This document shows, one piece after another, positions 7,749-16,540 of a DNA stretch of 64,000 bases. The translations under genes were made by a program, and so were the position numbers. The notes below the pieces were generated by a model, which saw only the letters and a program-made list of their open reading frames with translations, was not told the DNA's origin and searched no databases. The first letter of the stretch is position 1, and every line of letters starts with the position of its first letter. Origin of the DNA: an uncultured Mycobacterium sp. (GTDB taxonomy: Bacteria; Actinomycetota; Actinomycetes; Mycobacteriales; Mycobacteriaceae); contig FLQS01000034.1 of assembly GCA_900078375.1 (NCBI GenBank), positions 42,143-106,142 on the forward strand. Direction: 5' to 3'.

Positions 7749-9302
7749 ATGGCCCAATCCACGACCGGTCTGCGAATGGGCGCTGGAGTGGCGGCCGCCG
7801 CGGTCGCGCTCGGCGTGGTCCAGCTGACGGCCGCGTTCTTCTCCCCTGCCGCCGACGCCCGCACTGCGGTGGGCACCGCGGTCATCAACATGACGCCGGG
7901 GCCGGTCAAGGAATGGGCGATCCAGACCTTCGGCACCGCCGACAAGCTGTTCCTATCGGTCTCCGTGCTCGCGGTCATCGGGGTGCTGGCTGCCGTCGCC
8001 GCGATCTGGGAACGCTCACGCATCCCTCTCGGCACGGCGGCGATCCTGGCCGCCGCGGTGGCCGGCAGCGTCGCGGTGCTGGCCCGTCCCGGCGCCCGGC
8101 CGGTCGACATCATCCCCACCCTGCTCGGCGCGGTGTGCGGTATCGCGGTGTTGCGGCTGCTCACCGGCCGGATCGATGCAAGCCAATCTCCTGAGCCGAC
8201 CGACGCCACCGAAGACAGCCAAGACACCGGGTTCGACGCCGGACGCCGGCTCTCCCTCGTGACGTTCGGGATCGGCGGACTCGGGCTCCTCAGCGGTGTC
8301 GCCGGGGTGGTGATCAATCGCCGGCTGCACTCGGTGTCCGGCGACCGGGAGAGCTTCGCCCTGCCATCCGCCGCGCCGCCATCGCCGATTCCGGCCGACG
8401 TCACGCCGCAGGGCGTGCAGCTACCCAGCTTCGTCACCGCCAACAGCGACTTTTACCGCATCGACACCGCACTGAGCGTCCCGCAGCTCGCGCGCGGCGA
8501 CTTCCGGCTGCGCATCCACGGCATGGTCGACCGCGAAGTCACCTACACCTTCGACGACTTGGCGAAGTTCCAACCGATCACCAAGACCGTGACACTGACC
8601 TGCGTGTCCAACCCGGTCGGCGGCAACCTGATCTCGAATGCCACCTGGACCGGGTATCGGGTTGCAGACCTGCTGCGCGACAGCGGAATCCACCCGGACG
8701 CCGATATGGTGCTCTCGACATCGATAGACGGGTTCACCGCAGGCACCCCGGTGGAGGCGCTCACCGATGCGCGCGAGTCGATGCTGGCGATCGGGATGAA
8801 CGGCGTGCCACTGCCGGTCGAACACGGCTATCCTGCCCGGCTGGTGGTGCCCGGGCTGTATGGCTATGTGTCGGCTACCAAATGGGTGGTGGACCTGGAG
8901 CTGACCCGCTTCGACCGCGCGCAGGCCTACTGGACCAAGCTCGGCTGGTCGGAGCGCGGCCCGATCAAGACCGAGTCGCGGATCGACGTGCCGCGCGACA
9001 GCCAAAAGGTGGCCAAGGGTCCGGTGACGTTCGGCGGGGTGGCGTGGGCGCAGAACCGCGGTGTGAAAGGCGTCGAGGTGCGGATCGACGACGGACCGTG
9101 GCAGCCCGCCCAGCTGGGGGCGGCCTACTCCAATGACACCTGGCGGTTGTGGAGCTTCCCGTGGACGGCCACCCAGAGCGGTTCCCACACGATCACCGCT
9201 CGCGCGACTGACAACACCGGCGCGGTGCAGACCGAAGACCGGGCGCAGCCGGCCCCCGACGGCGCGACGGGCTGGCCCACTGTGTCGTTCGAGGTGGGCT
9301 GA
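7749..9302 (+). CDS. Membrane-anchored molybdopterin (sulfite-oxidase-family) oxidoreductase
   Basis: 517 residues. The N-terminal third holds about five transmembrane helices (for example GAGVAAAAVALGVVQL, LFLSVSVLAVIGVLAAVAA, LSLVTFGIGGLGLLSGVAG). The rest is a sulfite-oxidase-like catalytic core with the molybdenum ligand Cys285 in the context LTCVSNPVGG, followed by the dimerisation domain (VRIDDGPW, WRLWSFPW). The active domain should face the outside, as in other membrane-tethered members of the YedY/sulfite-oxidase family (Rv0218 type). Substrate unknown. The ATG at 7749 is preferred over a TTG nine bases earlier. No cytochrome partner is adjacent. Confidence 0.87.
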   Translation: MAQSTTGLRMGAGVAAAAVALGVVQLTAAFFSPAADARTAVGTAVINMTPGPVKEWAIQTFGTADKLFLSVSVLAVIGVLAAVAAIWERSRIPLGTAAILAAAVAGSVAVLARPGARPVDIIPTLLGAVCGIAVLRLLTGRIDASQSPEPTDATEDSQDTGFDAGRRLSLVTFGIGGLGLLSGVAGVVINRRLHSVSGDRESFALPSAAPPSPIPADVTPQGVQLPSFVTANSDFYRIDTALSVPQLARGDFRLRIHGMVDREVTYTFDDLAKFQPITKTVTLTCVSNPVGGNLISNATWTGYRVADLLRDSGIHPDADMVLSTSIDGFTAGTPVEALTDARESMLAIGMNGVPLPVEHGYPARLVVPGLYGYVSATKWVVDLELTRFDRAQAYWTKLGWSERGPIKTESRIDVPRDSQKVAKGPVTFGGVAWAQNRGVKGVEVRIDDGPWQPAQLGAAYSNDTWRLWSFPWTATQSGSHTITARATDNTGAVQTEDRAQPAPDGATGWPTVSFEVG

Positions 9303-9355
9303 CGCCGGCTTGTTGTCCCCGGCTGGTTGTCACAGTGTCGTGCCAACCTGGAGGC

Positions 9356-10891
9356 ATGTTGCTTGACGATGTCGCGGCGGCCTCGGCCGATGTGTCGGCG
9401 ACGTCGTCGCGGCTGGCCAAGGTGGCGCGGATCGCCGAGCTGCTCACCGGAGTGAGTGACCCGCGACTGGTGGCGGTCGTGGTGTCATGGCTGTCCGGCG
9501 AGTTGCCGCAGCGCCAGATCGGGGTCGGCTGGGCGGCGTTGCGCACGCTGCCCGATCCGGCGGCGAAGCCGACGCTGACCGTGTCGGCCGTCGATGCGAC
9601 GTTCACCGAGATCGGCGCCGTTGCAGGCAAGGGTTCGCAAGGCCGGCGCGCCGAGCTGCTTACGGCCCTGTTCGCCGCGGCCACCGACACCGAGCAGGTG
9701 TTTCTGCGCCGGCTGCTCGGCGGCGAACTGCGCCAGGGCGCGCTGGCCGGGGTGATGGCCGACGCCGTCGCCAAGGCAGCCGGCGTGCCGGCCGCAGCGG
9801 TACGCCGGGCCGCCATGCTCGGCGGCGCCCTGCCCGCCGTCGCCTCTTCAGCGCTGACCGGCGGGGCCGAGGCGCTGAGCGGGTTCACCCTGGCGGTGGG
9901 CCGACCGGTCGGCCCGATGCTCGCCCAGACCGCGACCGGCGTGGTCGATGCCCTCGAACGGCTCGATGGCGACGCAATTTTCGAGGCCAAGCTCGACGGC
10001 GCCCGCGTGCAGATCCACCGCAACGGCGACGATGTCACCATCTACACCCGCAGTCTCGACGACGTGACCGCCCGGCTGCCCGAGGTGGTCGACGCCGCGC
10101 TCGCGCTGCCGGTCACCACCCTGATCGCCGACGGCGAGGCCATCGCCCTGCGGCCCGACAACCGCCCGCACCGATTCCAGGTCACCGCATCCCGATTCGG
10201 CAAGAGCACCGATGTGGCCGCTGCCCGAGCGGCACAACCACTTTCGGTGTTCTTCTTCGACATCCTGCATCTCGACGGTGTCGACCTGCTCGACGAACCC
10301 ACCCACACCCGGCTCGCGGCGCTGGATGCGATCGCGCCCGCCCAACACCGCGTCGACCGGCTTGCCACCACCGATGCCGCTGCGGCGCACGAATTTCTGG
10401 ACGCCACGCTAGCCGCCGGCCACGAGGGCGTGATGGCCAAATCACCCAGCTCGCCCTATGAGGCGGGCCGCCGCGGCGCGGGCTGGCTGAAAGTCAAACC
10501 GGTACACACCCTGGACCTGGTGGTGCTCGCCGTCGAGTGGGGATCGGGTCGGCGCACGGGCAAGCTGTCCAATATCCATCTGGGCGCGCTGGATCCGCAA
10601 ACCGGCGGCTTCGTGATGCTCGGCAAGACCTTCAAGGGCATGACCGACGCGATGCTGGACTGGCAGACGGCGCGCTTCACCGAACTCGCGACCGGACCAC
10701 TGGATGAGTACGTCGTCCCGCTGCGTCCCGAGCAGGTCGTCGAGATCGCATTCGACGGAGTGCAGGGCTCGAGCCGTTATCCCGCGGGTATGGCGCTGCG
10801 GTTCGCCCGGGTGCTGCGCTACCGCGACGACAAAAGCCCCGCCGAAGCCGACACCATCGACACCGTGCGCGCGTTCTACGAACGTGACTAG
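9356..10891 (+). CDS. ligB: ATP-dependent DNA ligase LigB
   Basis: 511 residues, matching mycobacterial LigB. The N-terminal DNA-binding domain (SWLSGELPQRQIGVGWAAL) is followed by the adenylation domain with the nucleotidyl motif KLDG (lysine at residue 212), the downstream ligase motifs FFFDILHLDG and EGVMAKSPSSPYEAG, KVKPVHTLDLVVLAVEWGSG, and an OB-fold C-terminus. It seals nicks using ATP, as an accessory to the NAD-dependent LigA. The ATG at 9356 gives the conserved MLLDDV start. The stop overlaps the stop of the convergent maleylpyruvate-isomerase-family gene by 3 nt. Confidence 0.95.
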   Translation: MLLDDVAAASADVSATSSRLAKVARIAELLTGVSDPRLVAVVVSWLSGELPQRQIGVGWAALRTLPDPAAKPTLTVSAVDATFTEIGAVAGKGSQGRRAELLTALFAAATDTEQVFLRRLLGGELRQGALAGVMADAVAKAAGVPAAAVRRAAMLGGALPAVASSALTGGAEALSGFTLAVGRPVGPMLAQTATGVVDALERLDGDAIFEAKLDGARVQIHRNGDDVTIYTRSLDDVTARLPEVVDAALALPVTTLIADGEAIALRPDNRPHRFQVTASRFGKSTDVAAARAAQPLSVFFFDILHLDGVDLLDEPTHTRLAALDAIAPAQHRVDRLATTDAAAAHEFLDATLAAGHEGVMAKSPSSPYEAGRRGAGWLKVKPVHTLDLVVLAVEWGSGRRTGKLSNIHLGALDPQTGGFVMLGKTFKGMTDAMLDWQTARFTELATGPLDEYVVPLRPEQVVEIAFDGVQGSSRYPAGMALRFARVLRYRDDKSPAEADTIDTVRAFYERD

Positions 10892-11562
10892 CGAGCCGGG
10901 ATCGGCTGGTCATCGACCCGCGTCCCGAAGACTCCGAATCCGTGCAGCATCTCCTCAGTGGGTGCTGGTGTCCATTCCCACGCCGCGATCTGGCGCAGGG
11001 AGCGGCGGCTCAGGTTGGCGCGCAACAGTTCATAGCCGTCGGCCCGCAGCAGCGTCGTCGGTTGCCCGGAGCCGCAACTCCACTGCCGTCCCTGCTCATC
11101 TTCAATGACCAGGGACGCGCTGCGCCGCAGTTGTCTGCCCAGGTACATCATCGTCACGTCCAGGAATGGCTGCCAGTGTTCGCGATCGACCCGTGGAAGT
11201 CCCAGTGCCTCATGCAGATCCGCCTCGTGGCAGACGGTGTCAATGGCGAGGTTGGGGCCGTAGAGCTGATCGTCGGTCAGACTGGCGTCGGCGGCCGGAG
11301 CGATGCGATCCCATTCGGCCATCAGTTCGCCGACCGAGTTTCGCCGGCGTTCCCGGACGTGACGTGCCGTCCACTGATCGCTCGTCACCCCGTCCAACCG
11401 TCCGCTGACGGCGTCGGACGCACAGCCGACCAGATGGGCCAGCAGCTCGTGCACGGTCCATCGAGGCGTCGCGGGCACCCGCAATTGAAGCTGGTCATCT
11501 CGGAGGGTGGCAGCCAGTTCATTCACCCGCCCGCGTGCTGTGCGATAGGTCAGCTCAAGCAT
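10888..11562 (-). CDS. Maleylpyruvate-isomerase-family (mycothiol-dependent / DinB-like) protein
   Basis: 224 residues. The N-terminal four-helix DinB-like fold is recognisable from PATPRWTVHELLAHLVGCASD, the TIGR03083-type signature with the metal-binding His, and by the second His in IDTVCHEADLHEALG. The C-terminal half (RQWSCGSGQPTTLLRADGYELLRANLSRRS) matches the extra domain common in actinobacterial members. The family uses mycothiol or a metal for isomerisation and detoxification. The start lies 13 nt inside the end of the upstream hydroxylase gene, so the two are translationally coupled and probably act on one substrate. Confidence 0.8.
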   Translation of the reverse strand: MLELTYRTARGRVNELAATLRDDQLQLRVPATPRWTVHELLAHLVGCASDAVSGRLDGVTSDQWTARHVRERRRNSVGELMAEWDRIAPAADASLTDDQLYGPNLAIDTVCHEADLHEALGLPRVDREHWQPFLDVTMMYLGRQLRRSASLVIEDEQGRQWSCGSGQPTTLLRADGYELLRANLSRRSLRQIAAWEWTPAPTEEMLHGFGVFGTRVDDQPIPAR

Positions 11563-13178
11563 GTCAAACGACCCTGTGCGTTCTGCGAAAAGGCCAGCCT
11601 CCAGCCATTATCGGTGCGTACCGCGACGCTGGTGTTGCGGCGACTCCCGCGACGCAACCGGCCTGTGATCGCGGCGCGGGCCTGGATCAGGGCCACATCG
11701 GGCGTCAGGTACCGCAGCCGGGTGATCTCGGTTCGCCCTCTGCGACGCCTGGCCTGACCGTCGACGAGCGCGCGGATCTCCCGTTCGTCTCTCTGGCTCA
11801 CCGACGAATGTACCGATGGCCCCGGCCTGTAGAGCGCGGGTCGCGGGTGCCGCAGGTTGGCGAACAGGATGCGCGCGAATAACGACGGTTCCCGCAGCCG
11901 CGCAGGCGGATCGATGAGGCCGCGGACACGCAGAATCCGCTCGACCACAACGATATCCGTACTCGCGGCCCGCGTAGCCGCTCGTTGCATCCAGGAGTTC
12001 AGTCGTCGCGCTGAGGCACGTTCCTGGGCAGCGGGCGCTGGCTGGTCAATCGCCCGGTTCGCCGCCCACACCGGTCTGATGTGTTCTGTGGCGGCGGAAA
12101 AGAACCGCTGCGGCAGGTCGGCAGTTCCCTCACGCAGGCAGTCGCGCAGCGCGAGCGCCTGCACCGCGGCCATCGTCATGCCTTGTCCGTGCAGCGGATT
12201 GAGGCTGCACAACGCGTCGCCAAGAATCACCAGACCGGACGGCAGGTATGGCATTCGGTCGTAGCGTCGCCACACCGCGGCGGTGTTGCGGGAGACCGAG
12301 ATCTCCCCCACACACGTCGCGTCACGCAGGCCGGCCATGATCGTCGCAGGCAACATCGACCCTGCCGATTGCAGCATCTCCGCGAAACTATCTGGTGGAC
12401 TGCCACATTCAGCAGGGCATGAGATGGCCAACATCCAGGTGTCGTGTTCGTAGGCGACCATCAACGCGCCCGGCGAGCGACTGCCCTGATTGACGAACAC
12501 CATCCGCTGCGCAATGCGCCCCGTTGGGATGCTCAGGAGCTGACTGGAGTACCCGCCGCTTGACGGGACCCTTTCCTCCGGCACGACGCCGAAGCCCTGC
12601 ATCGCCAGAAAGTGTGCGGTGCGCCCCGCACGGCCTGTTGCGTCGACTATCAGGTCGGCCGACACAGTCGAGGCGGTACCGCTGTCGCGGTTGATGATTC
12701 GCACACCGGTGACAGCACTGCCGGCAAGAACCGGTGCCACGATGTTGCTCCGGTCGAGGATGGCGACGTTGCCCAGCGCGTTGACGCGACGGCGGAGATG
12801 GAACTCCAGGAACGGACGACTGGCCTGGTATGCCGCCAATGGTTGCGGATCAGACAGGCGGCCAGCAGGATTCAGCTCATAGCGTCCGACGCGCACGTAG
12901 AGCCGCGACAGGTCAGAACTGTCGTCGACAACAGCCCCGGCCGCTCCAAGTTCATCCAGAAGCCCCGGAAACAGCTCGCCAATCGCCTGCGTGCCACGGG
13001 CGAGGAGACTGTGCAGATGCCGACCCTGCGGCACGCCCGTGCGCTGTTCGGCACGATCGGGCAGTTCGTCGCGGTCGATGACGGTGACCGACTCGTAGGA
13101 CTCCGTGAGCACCCGCGCTGCGAGCAGCCCCGCTATGCCGGCACCCAAAACCACCGCGTGTGAACCCAGCTCGGCCAT
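11550..13178 (-). CDS. FAD-dependent hydroxylase/halogenase-like oxidoreductase with a C-terminal SnoaL-like remnant
   Basis: 542 residues from the ATG at 13178, just ahead of the FAD motif VLGAGIAGLLAARVL. An upstream start would add 34 residues with no domain value. The core resembles group A flavin monooxygenases: VIDRDELP closing the ADP-ribose site, DATGRAGRTAHFL, and the second FAD motif LVILGDALCSLNPLHGQGMTMA. The last ~85 residues (EREIRALVDGQ, DVALIQARAAITG, NGWRLAFSQNAQG) look like a SnoaL/SgcJ-type domain missing its middle. I infer an appended and partly lost domain. It forms an operon with the overlapping isomerase-family gene. The 238-bp upstream gap to cstA is unusually AT-rich. 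Confidence 0.8.
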   Translation of the reverse strand: MAELGSHAVVLGAGIAGLLAARVLTESYESVTVIDRDELPDRAEQRTGVPQGRHLHSLLARGTQAIGELFPGLLDELGAAGAVVDDSSDLSRLYVRVGRYELNPAGRLSDPQPLAAYQASRPFLEFHLRRRVNALGNVAILDRSNIVAPVLAGSAVTGVRIINRDSGTASTVSADLIVDATGRAGRTAHFLAMQGFGVVPEERVPSSGGYSSQLLSIPTGRIAQRMVFVNQGSRSPGALMVAYEHDTWMLAISCPAECGSPPDSFAEMLQSAGSMLPATIMAGLRDATCVGEISVSRNTAAVWRRYDRMPYLPSGLVILGDALCSLNPLHGQGMTMAAVQALALRDCLREGTADLPQRFFSAATEHIRPVWAANRAIDQPAPAAQERASARRLNSWMQRAATRAASTDIVVVERILRVRGLIDPPARLREPSLFARILFANLRHPRPALYRPGPSVHSSVSQRDEREIRALVDGQARRRRGRTEITRLRYLTPDVALIQARAAITGRLRRGSRRNTSVAVRTDNGWRLAFSQNAQGRLTCLS

Positions 13179-13248
13179 CCTCGTCGCCTCCGTTCCGAAC
13201 GCCCGTGCGCTGTCAACCGTCCCCACGAGCAGTGACCGTACCTCAAAT

Positions 13249-13291
13249 TTAAGAAAATTAAGAGAAACTTGTGGTAACACTAAGAGACTTG
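13249..13291. promoter_or_regulatory. Repeated TAAGA element in the divergent hydroxylase/cstA gap
   Basis: The AT-rich patch contains TAAGA at 13250, 13259 and 13281. The last two extend to TAAGAGA(AA)CTTG-GGT and TAAGAGACTTGGTG, a near direct repeat with a 22-bp period (about two helix turns). Placed between divergent genes in otherwise GC-rich DNA, it is a candidate activator or repressor site. No known regulator motif was matched. Confidence 0.35.
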
Positions 13292-13416
13292 GTGTGCGCG
13301 GCCTCTACCAGCACCGAATAGCGGCGCGGCGTTTCCGCGTTCTCCGAACTGGCGAACCTGTGAATGGAAGGATCACCGCACAGCCAGACATGCACGCCTC
13401 GTCAAGGGAGAAACAC

Positions 13417-15711
13417 GTGGCTTCACCGACCGCCGCGCCGTCGGAATACATCGAGGAGACCAGGGGCGACGTCACCTACATCCGTACCGAGAAGGATCTG
13501 CCGCCGGTCGCCGTCGTCGACCGCTCGCCGATCACGACCCGGCACAAACTGATCTTCGGCGCCGTCGCCGTCCTCGGGGCGATCGCATGGGCGGTCATCG
13601 CCTTCTTCCGCGGCGAGACCGTCAACGCCGTCTGGTTCGTCATCGCCGCGATCTGCACCTACGTCATCGGCTACCGGTTCTACGCCCGGCTGATCGAGAT
13701 GAAAATCGTCCGCCCCCGCGACGAGCACGCCACGCCGGCCGAGATATTCGAGAACGGCACCGACTACATGCCCACCGACCGGCGGGTGCTGTTCGGTCAC
13801 CACTTCGCCGCGATCGCCGGGGCCGGCCCGCTGGTGGGCCCGGTGCTGGCGATGCAGATGGGCTACCTGCCCGGCACCATCTGGATCATCGTCGGCGCGG
13901 TGCTCGCCGGCTGCGTCCAGGACTTCCTGGTGCTGTCGATCTCCACCCGCCGGCGCGGTCGCTCGCTGGGGCAGATGGCCCGCGACGAACTCGGCGCGGT
14001 CGGCGGCGTCGCGGCCATTGTCGCCGTGCTGGTCATCATGGTCATCCTGCTGGCGGTGCTGGCGTTGGTCGTGGTGGGTGCCCTGGCCGAAAGCCCGTGG
14101 GGCGTGTTCTCCATCGCGATGACGATCCCGATCGCCATCTTCATGGGCCTGTATCTACGTTTCCTGCGGCCAGGCCGGGTCTCCGAGGTCTCGCTGATCG
14201 GTGTCGTCCTGCTGCTTCTGGCCGTGGCCAGCGGCGGCTGGGTCGCCGGAACCGATTGGGGCGCAGACTGGTTCACGCTGTCCAAGGTCACCCTGTCGTG
14301 GTGCATCATCGTCTACGGGCTGGCCGCGTCGGTGCTGCCGGTGTGGTTGCTGCTGGCGCCGCGCGACTATCTGTCGACGTTCATGAAGGTCGGCACCATC
14401 GCGCTGCTGGCAGTGGGCATCCTGCTGGCCCGGCCGATCATGGCGGCCCCGGCGATCTCGAAGTTCGCCGAAAGCGGTGCCGGCCCGGTGTTCGCCGGCT
14501 CGCTGTTTCCGTTCCTGTTCATCACCATCGCCTGCGGGGCCTTGTCGGGCTTCCACTCCCTGATCTCCTCGGGCACCACGCCCAAGCTGCTGGAGAAGGA
14601 AAGCCAGATGCGGCTGATCGGCTACGGCGGCATGCTCACCGAGTCGTTCGTCGCGATCATGGCGCTGATCACCGCGGCGATCCTCAACCAGCACTTGTAC
14701 TTCGCGATCAACGCGCCCTCGGCCCAGACCGGCGCCACCGCCGAGACGGCAGCCAAGTACGTCAACGGCCTTGACCTGTCCGGTGCCCCCATCACCGGGA
14801 CCGAGATCACCGAGGCCGCCAAGAGTGTGGGTGAGGAGTCGATCGTCTCCCGGACCGGTGGGGCACCGACGTTGGCGTTCGGCATGTCCGAAGTGCTGCA
14901 TCAGGTGTTCGGCGGCGCCTCGCTGAAGGCGTTCTGGTACCACTTCGCGATCATGTTCGAGGCGCTGTTCATCCTCACCACCGTCGACGCCGGCACCCGA
15001 GTCGCCCGGTTCATGCTCTCCGACGCCCTGGCCAACCTCGGCGGCCCGTTGAAGCGGCTGCGCAACCCGAGCTGGCGGGTCGGTGCCTGGATCTGCAGCC
15101 TGGTCGTGGTCACCGGCTGGGGTTCGATCTTGCTGATGGGGGTCACCGACCCGCTCGGCGGCATCAACACGCTCTTCCCGCTGTTCGGCATCGCCAACCA
15201 GCTGCTGGCCGCGATCGCGCTGACCGTGGTCACCGTCGTGGTGATCAAGAAGGGTCTGCTGAAGTGGGCGTGGATTCCGGGCATCCCGCTGCTGTGGGAT
15301 CTGGTGGTCACCCTCACCGCGTCATGGCAGAAGATCTTCTCCGGCGATCCGAAGCTCGGCTATTGGACCCAGCACTTCCAGTACCGCGCCGCCGCGGAGG
15401 CCGGAAAGACCACGTTCGGCTCGGCCAAGAACGCCGATCAGCTGCACGCCGTCATCCGAAATACCTTCATCCAGGGCACGTTGTCGATCGTGTTCGCCGT
15501 TTTGGTGATCATCGTGGTCCTCGCCGGGGTGGTCATGGCACTGCGGGCGATCCGGGGCGGCGGCCGTGAGCTGACCGAGGACACCCCCGTGCCGTCGAAG
15601 ATCTTCGGGCCGTCCAGCCTGATCACCACTTCCGCAGAGAAGGAGGTGCAGAAACAATGGGACGCGCTACCCTCGCCGCACGCCAAATCCGTTGGTACAT
15701 CGGTGCATTGA
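13417..15711 (+). CDS. cstA: CstA carbon-starvation / pyruvate-peptide transporter
   Basis: 764 residues with about 16-18 membrane segments. Diagnostic blocks include FGHHFAAIAGAGPLVGPVLAMQMGYLPG, the CstA N-terminal signature, and LFPLFGIANQLLAAIAL near the C-terminus. In bacteria CstA imports pyruvate (and possibly peptides) and is induced on starvation. The GTG at 13417 preceded by AAGGGAG is chosen; longer in-frame starts run back across the hydroxylase promoter and lack a ribosome site. The final 55 nt overlap the small partner gene ybdD, which supports coupled expression. Confidence 0.93.
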   Translation: MASPTAAPSEYIEETRGDVTYIRTEKDLPPVAVVDRSPITTRHKLIFGAVAVLGAIAWAVIAFFRGETVNAVWFVIAAICTYVIGYRFYARLIEMKIVRPRDEHATPAEIFENGTDYMPTDRRVLFGHHFAAIAGAGPLVGPVLAMQMGYLPGTIWIIVGAVLAGCVQDFLVLSISTRRRGRSLGQMARDELGAVGGVAAIVAVLVIMVILLAVLALVVVGALAESPWGVFSIAMTIPIAIFMGLYLRFLRPGRVSEVSLIGVVLLLLAVASGGWVAGTDWGADWFTLSKVTLSWCIIVYGLAASVLPVWLLLAPRDYLSTFMKVGTIALLAVGILLARPIMAAPAISKFAESGAGPVFAGSLFPFLFITIACGALSGFHSLISSGTTPKLLEKESQMRLIGYGGMLTESFVAIMALITAAILNQHLYFAINAPSAQTGATAETAAKYVNGLDLSGAPITGTEITEAAKSVGEESIVSRTGGAPTLAFGMSEVLHQVFGGASLKAFWYHFAIMFEALFILTTVDAGTRVARFMLSDALANLGGPLKRLRNPSWRVGAWICSLVVVTGWGSILLMGVTDPLGGINTLFPLFGIANQLLAAIALTVVTVVVIKKGLLKWAWIPGIPLLWDLVVTLTASWQKIFSGDPKLGYWTQHFQYRAAAEAGKTTFGSAKNADQLHAVIRNTFIQGTLSIVFAVLVIIVVLAGVVMALRAIRGGGRELTEDTPVPSKIFGPSSLITTSAEKEVQKQWDALPSPHAKSVGTSVH

Positions 15712-15848
15712 TGGGCGATAGCCACTACCGCCGCTACGTCGAGCACCGGGCCCGCACCCACCCCGGTGAGCCGGTGCTCAGCGAGGCGCAGTACTGGCGC
15801 ATGCGCCACCACGACGCGGACACCAACCCGACGACCCGCTGCTGCTAG
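15657..15848 (+). CDS. ybdD: YbdD/YjiX-family small protein, CstA partner
   Basis: 63 residues, the normal size for the DUF466 family. The typical order is IRWYIGALMGDSHYRRYVEHRARTHP followed by PVLSEAQYWRMRHHDAD. In enterobacteria this protein is required for pyruvate uptake by the paired CstA/BtsT transporter. Here the ATG lies inside the end of cstA in another frame, with AGGAGG just upstream (GAGAAGGAGGTGC). It carries a Cys-Cys C-terminus. The stop overlaps that of the convergent kinase gene. Confidence 0.9.
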   Translation: MGRATLAARQIRWYIGALMGDSHYRRYVEHRARTHPGEPVLSEAQYWRMRHHDADTNPTTRCC

Positions 15849-16423
15849 CAGCCGAGCACGCGGTCGCAGAACTGCCGCGTCGTCGCGATCAGCCGCGCAT
15901 TCGGCTTGTCGACCTCGTCGACCCACGCCTGCGCCGCCTGCGTTGACCGTCCGCCGTCAATGTGCCGCGCTACCAACCGTTCCCGCCGAATCTGCGCGGA
16001 GCAGTCGATGTAGTACAGCCGGCTCAGCAGCGGACGCACCGCGGCCCAGTCGCCGTCGGGCACGCCCAGGTAGTTGCCCTCGGTGACTATCAGCCTGCTG
16101 GCGGCAGGCACCACGTGGCCGGCGGCTATCGGCTCCTCCAGGCGTCGGTCGAAAGCCGGCACGTAGACATCGCGGCGACCGAACTCCTGCGCCACCCGGT
16201 CCAGCGTGGCGACGTAACCCGCGGCATCGAAGGTGTCGATCGCCCCTTTCCGGTCATGACGGCCGAGTCGGTCCAGTGCGGCGTTGGACAAGTGGAAGCC
16301 GTCCATCGGGACATAGGACGCCCCTTCGAAGGCGGCGACCAGCGCGCGAGCCACCGTCGACTTGCCCGCCCCCGGTGGCCCGGTAAGACCGACCATGACG
16401 CGGCCGGGCGCCCCGCCGAGCAT
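15845..16423 (-). CDS. P-loop nucleoside/sugar kinase-like protein (pantothenate/uridine kinase superfamily)
   Basis: 192 residues. Walker A GPPGAGKST lies near the N-terminus; MDGFHLSN and KGAIDTFDAAGY are typical of the YggC/fructose-kinase and PanK-related branch; EGNYLG is the segment before the lid, and RRERLVARHI contributes nucleotide-binding Arg residues. The acceptor substrate is not identifiable. The ATG at 16423 gives a short leader. An unstarted extension upstream (SSFDLLAADVAA) is open in frame but has no ATG, GTG or TTG, so a non-standard start or a shortened gene is possible. Confidence 0.75.
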   Translation of the reverse strand: MLGGAPGRVMVGLTGPPGAGKSTVARALVAAFEGASYVPMDGFHLSNAALDRLGRHDRKGAIDTFDAAGYVATLDRVAQEFGRRDVYVPAFDRRLEEPIAAGHVVPAASRLIVTEGNYLGVPDGDWAAVRPLLSRLYYIDCSAQIRRERLVARHIDGGRSTQAAQAWVDEVDKPNARLIATTRQFCDRVLGC

Positions 16424-16540
16424 TGCGGCGACGTCAGCGGCCAGAAGATCAAAAGAACTGTCGCGGGCGTAACTGATGGCTGACGGCCTCCGATACGTCG
16501 GGTAGGTCCGGGGGTTGATGACTGCAGAACAGGACCTCTC

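Noticed and set aside
13105..13416. Upstream extension of cstA by 104 codons
   Set aside because: It would run through the hydroxylase gene start and its promoter; the GTG at 13417 has a good ribosome site and starts the conserved protein.
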